Shown here piece after piece: positions 62,385-64,000 of a stretch of 64,000 nucleotides of DNA. Location: the NCBI GenBank assembly GCA_965153455.1, contig OZ234495.1, positions 1,984,001-2,048,000 on the forward strand, written 5' to 3'. Origin of the DNA: Sphagnum compactum (taxonomy: Eukaryota > Bryophyta > Sphagnopsida > Sphagnales). Position 1 is the first letter of the stretch. Each line of letters opens with the position of its first letter. The notes under the pieces were generated by a model. That model made no database searches. It was given only the letters and a program-made list of their open reading frames with translations, and was not told the origin of the DNA. The position numbers and the translations under genes are program-made.

Positions 62385-63645
62385 ATGGATCCATCAGGGT
62401 TTCGTCAGAAGGGGATGATGACTCATCATGGCCAAGCTCATGCACCTCCTCTCCACATCACGGATACTACACAGTCTTGGAGACAACCTCAACAACCACA
62501 GAGGGATGTGTGCACACGAAGAGGGGCTGTTCATGATGGGTTTCGAAAGGGTCTTCCGGAAATTGAGCAATTGGAAAGGGAGCAAGGTTTAATCAAGGGA
62601 ATGCAAGCTCTTGAACGATTCATGCACACACATCCTGACTACTGGAATGAATCCTCTTCTCAGTTACTCCTTGAGGTGAAGTCTTACTGGTGTCTTCATC
62701 TTCTTATAGTGAGACACTTCATACACAACAGCTATGTCACAGCTGAGCCCTAAAATCTTTTGCATCCGATGTGAACCTTGCACCTTGTTCCTTTTAGTTT
62801 CACCCTTGCTACACACATGGAGGAAGAGTGAAACTACTTAATCCCCACTCTGATTATAGTTTGAAGCTTGCTCTCGAGATCCAGTATGCAATTCAGCATG
62901 TTTTCATGCCCAAAGCTTAACAGTGGCAACAGTCCCATGAATGCTTTCATGTCCAAAGATTAACAGCAGCAACCGACCCATGTTTGTTTTCATGTCTAGA
63001 GGCTAACAGCAGCAACAGACCAATGTATGTTTTCATGTCCAAAGCTTAGCAGCAGCAACAGAGCCATTCAACTTTTCTTGAGAGAGATGATGATCTCCTA
63101 CTTCAAAGCTGTACAATGTTTCTGTACTTGGTAGTTGGAAAAATGTGTCATGTTGGAGGTTCCTGCAGTGGTGTCACACCCATATCTTCGTTTAGATCTA
63201 TTTTGAACCTATTATCATAGTTTGCTTCGCATCATGTATGAATTGTTGGCACAGCAGGCTGCAACAAAAAAGAGGGTTGTGTGATCCAAGACCAAATTGC
63301 AATTTTAATGAGGACAAACTATACAGCAAATCGAAGAGATTGTGGTCTTGACTATTGTGCACAGTGGAGTTGACAGGAGGTTGCCAATTTGAACGTTGCA
63401 GCTTCAAGTGGAGAAGTCCATGACCATGCCTTATTCATAACAGGCTTGGTGGCCCCAATGATAGAGATTCTTGATGCACAACAAGAGACAGTGAAAAAGA
63501 CAAGGCAGCTTGCAGCAGAAAAGGACCAGCAGGCTACAATGGCACTACAGAAACTGCAAGTTGAAAACAACAAGGCGCTTCAGCAGTTGCAAGAGGGCTC
63601 TGACAGGGCAGCCCAACACAAAGCTTTCTGTGATTCGCTCTTACT
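62385..63645 (+). CDS. Unrecognised gene with coiled-coil exon, 3' end not seen
   Basis: Exon 1 (62385-62675, 97 residues) starts MDPSGFRQKGMMTHHG, is His/Gln-rich, and ends LEREQGLIKGMQALERF, HPDYWN, SSSQLLLE at the donor GAG|GTGAAG. Exon 2 (63377-63645) starts in phase after TTGACAG with EVANLNVAASSGEVHDHALF and ITGLVAPMIEILDAQQ. It then becomes a coiled coil rich in Gln, Lys and Ala (TVKKTRQLAAEKDQQ, ALQKLQVENNKALQQLQ) and ends at a CT|GTAAGA donor in phase 2, so more exons must follow. The intron carries a minisatellite. I recognise no family. A 5' leader with a GAA run precedes it. Downstream exons up to 64000 were not found. Confidence 0.55.
62901..63072 (+). repeat. 43-bp minisatellite, four copies, in an intron
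   Basis: Units start at 62901, 62944, 62987 and 63030, exactly 43 bases apart. Each holds TTTCATG.CCAAAG, then CTTAACAGCAGCAACAG, with a few substitutions. The repeat lies inside the proposed intron 62676-63376. Confidence 0.93.
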
Positions 63646-64000
63646 GTAAGAATGCCTATCTGCACCAGATGCCCTGGTCCTTCTAATTTCTTGTCCCATC
63701 AACCAGGCTTTGGAACATGTTAACCCTGAACCATCTTTAGTTGTACCTCATAAGGAGCTTTATTCAATTGGCTTCTTTACCTTCTTGTGCCCCTTGTGTT
63801 GCACTACTTGCAAAAGTGCATAGGAAGGAGTTTGGTTAAAATCCTACACATTCTTGTCAGGATGGTAAGACCTTGGTTGCAATCATATGTAATGTTAATC
63901 TCCTAAAGATGCATAATTTGGCTGGGTCACATGACTCCTGATAGGTTTTGTATTACTGCTGCATTAAGCATTCACTCAACACATTCTGTTGAACAGGGAT
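63646..64000 (+). other. Right-edge tract, probably intron of the gene at 62385
   Basis: Moderate-GC sequence after a GTAAGA donor. No continuing exon in phase was identified before the window ends. Confidence 0.35.

Overview
The window reads as nuclear DNA of a land plant with a large, repeat-rich genome. A few moderate-GC gene islands sit in long AT-rich tracts of decayed repeats. The genes have GT-AG introns, and three families are clear: histone H2A.Z, a subgroup IVc bHLH regulator and an AP2/ERF regulator. A DYW-type PPR gene has almost identical tandem PLS triplets, a style I associate with ferns and other seed-free plants. A fern is my best guess, but that is inference.

Layout. 1-5.0 kb is AT-rich and holds a very old relic (2.8-3.3 kb) of an exon encoding an OSB-type PDF motif. 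5.0-5.8 kb holds a duplicated coding-like sequence I do not recognise. 6.66-9.39 kb (minus) is a PPR-DYW pseudogene. Its first visible exon encodes the PDF motif, its second holds four PLS triplets and a complete but broken DYW domain, and it carries at least seven disabling changes. 11.3-13.4 kb holds one copy of a dispersed hairpin-bearing repeat followed by a 1.5-kb AT-rich minisatellite. 16.49-17.87 kb (plus) is an intact H2A.Z gene with a single coding intron. A second copy of the dispersed repeat is at 18.9-19.1 kb.

19.3-37 kb is a repeat desert with a PIF/Harbinger transposase relic at 25.2-25.75 kb (minus). 38.5-39.1 kb (plus) is an AP2/ERF gene broken by one extra base, followed by GAATTC-rich minisatellites. 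44.85-45.73 kb (minus) is a broken gene of a ParB-like plant family. 46.1-46.3 kb has two strong short hairpins. 50.3-51.5 kb has the third dispersed-repeat copy, a 200-bp tandem repeat and a run of 27 G. 53.95-56.17 kb (minus) is an intact five-exon ILR3-like bHLH gene of 237 residues. 58.9 kb has a CACTA-like terminus, and 61.05-61.63 kb a repetitive element coding remnant. From 62.4 kb to the right edge (plus) runs an unrecognised gene with a coiled-coil exon.

The intact genes do not form one pathway. H2A.Z is chromatin machinery and the bHLH is probably an iron-response or stress regulator. The main interest lies in the decayed loci: the PDF-PPR-DYW fusion, the ParB-like family, deletions at short direct repeats, and minisatellites inside introns and gene flanks. 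Exon boundaries were deduced by eye from splice signals, reading phase and remembered family sequences. No search was run.
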